A stretch of 13,811 nt of DNA from Alphaproteobacteria bacterium (lineage in GTDB: Bacteria > Pseudomonadota > Alphaproteobacteria > SP197), in the NCBI GenBank assembly GCA_022822575.1, contig JAJEBJ010000291.1, positions 1-13,811 on the forward strand. Reading direction: 5' to 3'. Positions 13,493-13,811 of the stretch are shown piece after piece. Every line of letters starts with the position of its first letter. Within the stretch, counting starts at the first letter, position 1. The translations under genes and the position numbers were made by a program. The notes under the pieces were generated by a model. That model saw nothing but the letters and a program-made list of their open reading frames with translations, searched no databases and was not told where the DNA came from.

Positions 13493-13811
13493 GGACCGTG
13501 TCCCCCTTTGGAGTTGCGCAGTGAGGATATGATTGAACGACGTTTCGACCAAGACGGTCATTGGTCAGATCGCGTGGATGAAAACGCCGGCTGCTGCCGG
13601 CACCGTGGGGTGGATCAGGCGTGTGGCGCCGGAATCGACCTTGACGTTCTGAAGATAGCCAGGGACAGGTCGGCCATGCTTATGAATGCCGTTGACGCGC
13701 GGCCAACATGATGGTCACTCCCGACGGGGTTCGGCTCATGCCGATTACGGTCGCAGAAGTCACGGCTCACTTCGTCGCATCGAAGCTTGCAAGACGGTTG
13801 TCTCCGTGGTG
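13493..13811. other. Upstream region of the FAH-family gene to the window edge
   Basis: 319 bp with the candidate promoter/operator at 13524-13566. A plus-strand frame from ATG 13529 to 13711 (60 residues) overlaps that promoter and resembles nothing I know. Another plus frame opens at ATG 13708 and runs off the edge after about 34 codons without a ribosome site. I do not call either. Confidence 0.5.
13524..13566 (-). promoter_or_regulatory. Candidate promoter with overlapping operator for the FAH-family gene
   Basis: On the minus strand TTGGTC (complement of 13547-13552) and TATCCT (complement of 13524-13529) are spaced by 17 nt, like -35 and -10 boxes, about 30 bp before the start codon. 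The -35 forms one arm of the perfect inverted repeat GACCAA (13547-13552)/TTGGTC (13561-13566), which has an 8-nt centre. A repressor bound there would block RNA polymerase. The TTGGTC half-sites recall GntR-type operators, but that assignment is speculative. Confidence 0.4.

Noticed and set aside
12647..13711. Long plus-strand frame of 354 residues
   Set aside because: It lies almost wholly antisense to the FAH-family gene, whose metal-binding and family motifs are clear on the minus strand. Long antisense frames are common in GC-rich DNA.
13529..13711. Plus-strand 60-residue frame
   Set aside because: GAGG lies only 2 nt before the ATG, the frame overlaps the candidate FAH promoter, and it resembles no known protein.
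13708..13811. Plus-strand frame opening at ATG and running off the right edge
   Set aside because: Only about 34 codons visible, no ribosome site, no motif; cannot be told from chance.
1..13811. CRISPR arrays, tRNA or rRNA genes, transposases, phage integrases
   Set aside because: I saw no regularly spaced direct repeats, no tRNA-like or rRNA-like sequence, and no transposase or integrase motif in any frame.

Overview
This is a GC-rich bacterial chromosomal window. The protein families point to an alphaproteobacterium, perhaps Rhodospirillales or a relative. The clues are a YheS-like ABC-F protein with the NYLDLE Walker B variant, an Arg-rich MttB homologue, a GcvT-fused FAD dehydrogenase of the dimethylglycine/sarcosine family, and a secreted protein ending in an NGDIIIRR motif. 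This taxonomic call is inference from protein style only. I see no rRNA, tRNA, CRISPR array, complete insertion sequence, or phage gene.

Layout. Positions 1-1310 (-) hold an ABC-F ATPase whose 3' end lies off the window. 1529-2425 (-) is a TauD/TfdA-type Fe(II)/2-oxoglutarate dioxygenase. 2749-3960 (+) is a threonine-synthase-like PLP enzyme. It converges, 11 nt apart, on a two-gene minus-strand unit: a 63-residue membrane protein (4239-4430) followed by an 87-residue exported acidic protein (3972-4235). 4590-5459 (+) is a beta-hydroxyacid dehydrogenase. 5511-7067 (-) is a trimethylamine methyltransferase (MttB) family protein without a pyrrolysine codon. Divergent from it, 7218-10130 (+) is a pair made of a VOC-fold protein and an 811-residue FAD/GcvT demethylating dehydrogenase. 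10547-11059 (-) is a ClbS/DfsB-family protein whose base composition looks less GC-rich. 11500-12336 (+) is a SAM methyltransferase, and 12662-13492 (-) is a fumarylacetoacetate hydrolase family enzyme.

How the genes may work together. The central part (about 4590-10130) reads as a catabolic module for N-methylated compounds. An MttB-family enzyme could remove a methyl group from a quaternary or tertiary amine. The FAD/GcvT enzyme could oxidatively demethylate the secondary or tertiary amine product and pass one-carbon units to tetrahydrofolate. The dioxygenase, the beta-hydroxyacid dehydrogenase, the VOC protein and the FAH-family enzyme are typical of small-molecule catabolic islands, but their substrates cannot be read from sequence. 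No corrinoid protein, corrinoid reductase, transporter or regulator for the module lies in the window.

The right part (10131-12661) looks more accessory: two long stretches without a recognisable gene flank the ClbS-like gene. The 440-bp gap before the SAM methyltransferase carries three strong inverted repeats, including a perfect 14-bp stem with a 3-nt loop just upstream of that gene. The most unusual items are that hairpin cluster, the undescribed small membrane/exported protein pair, and the pairing of a non-pyrrolysine MttB homologue with an FAD/GcvT dehydrogenase.
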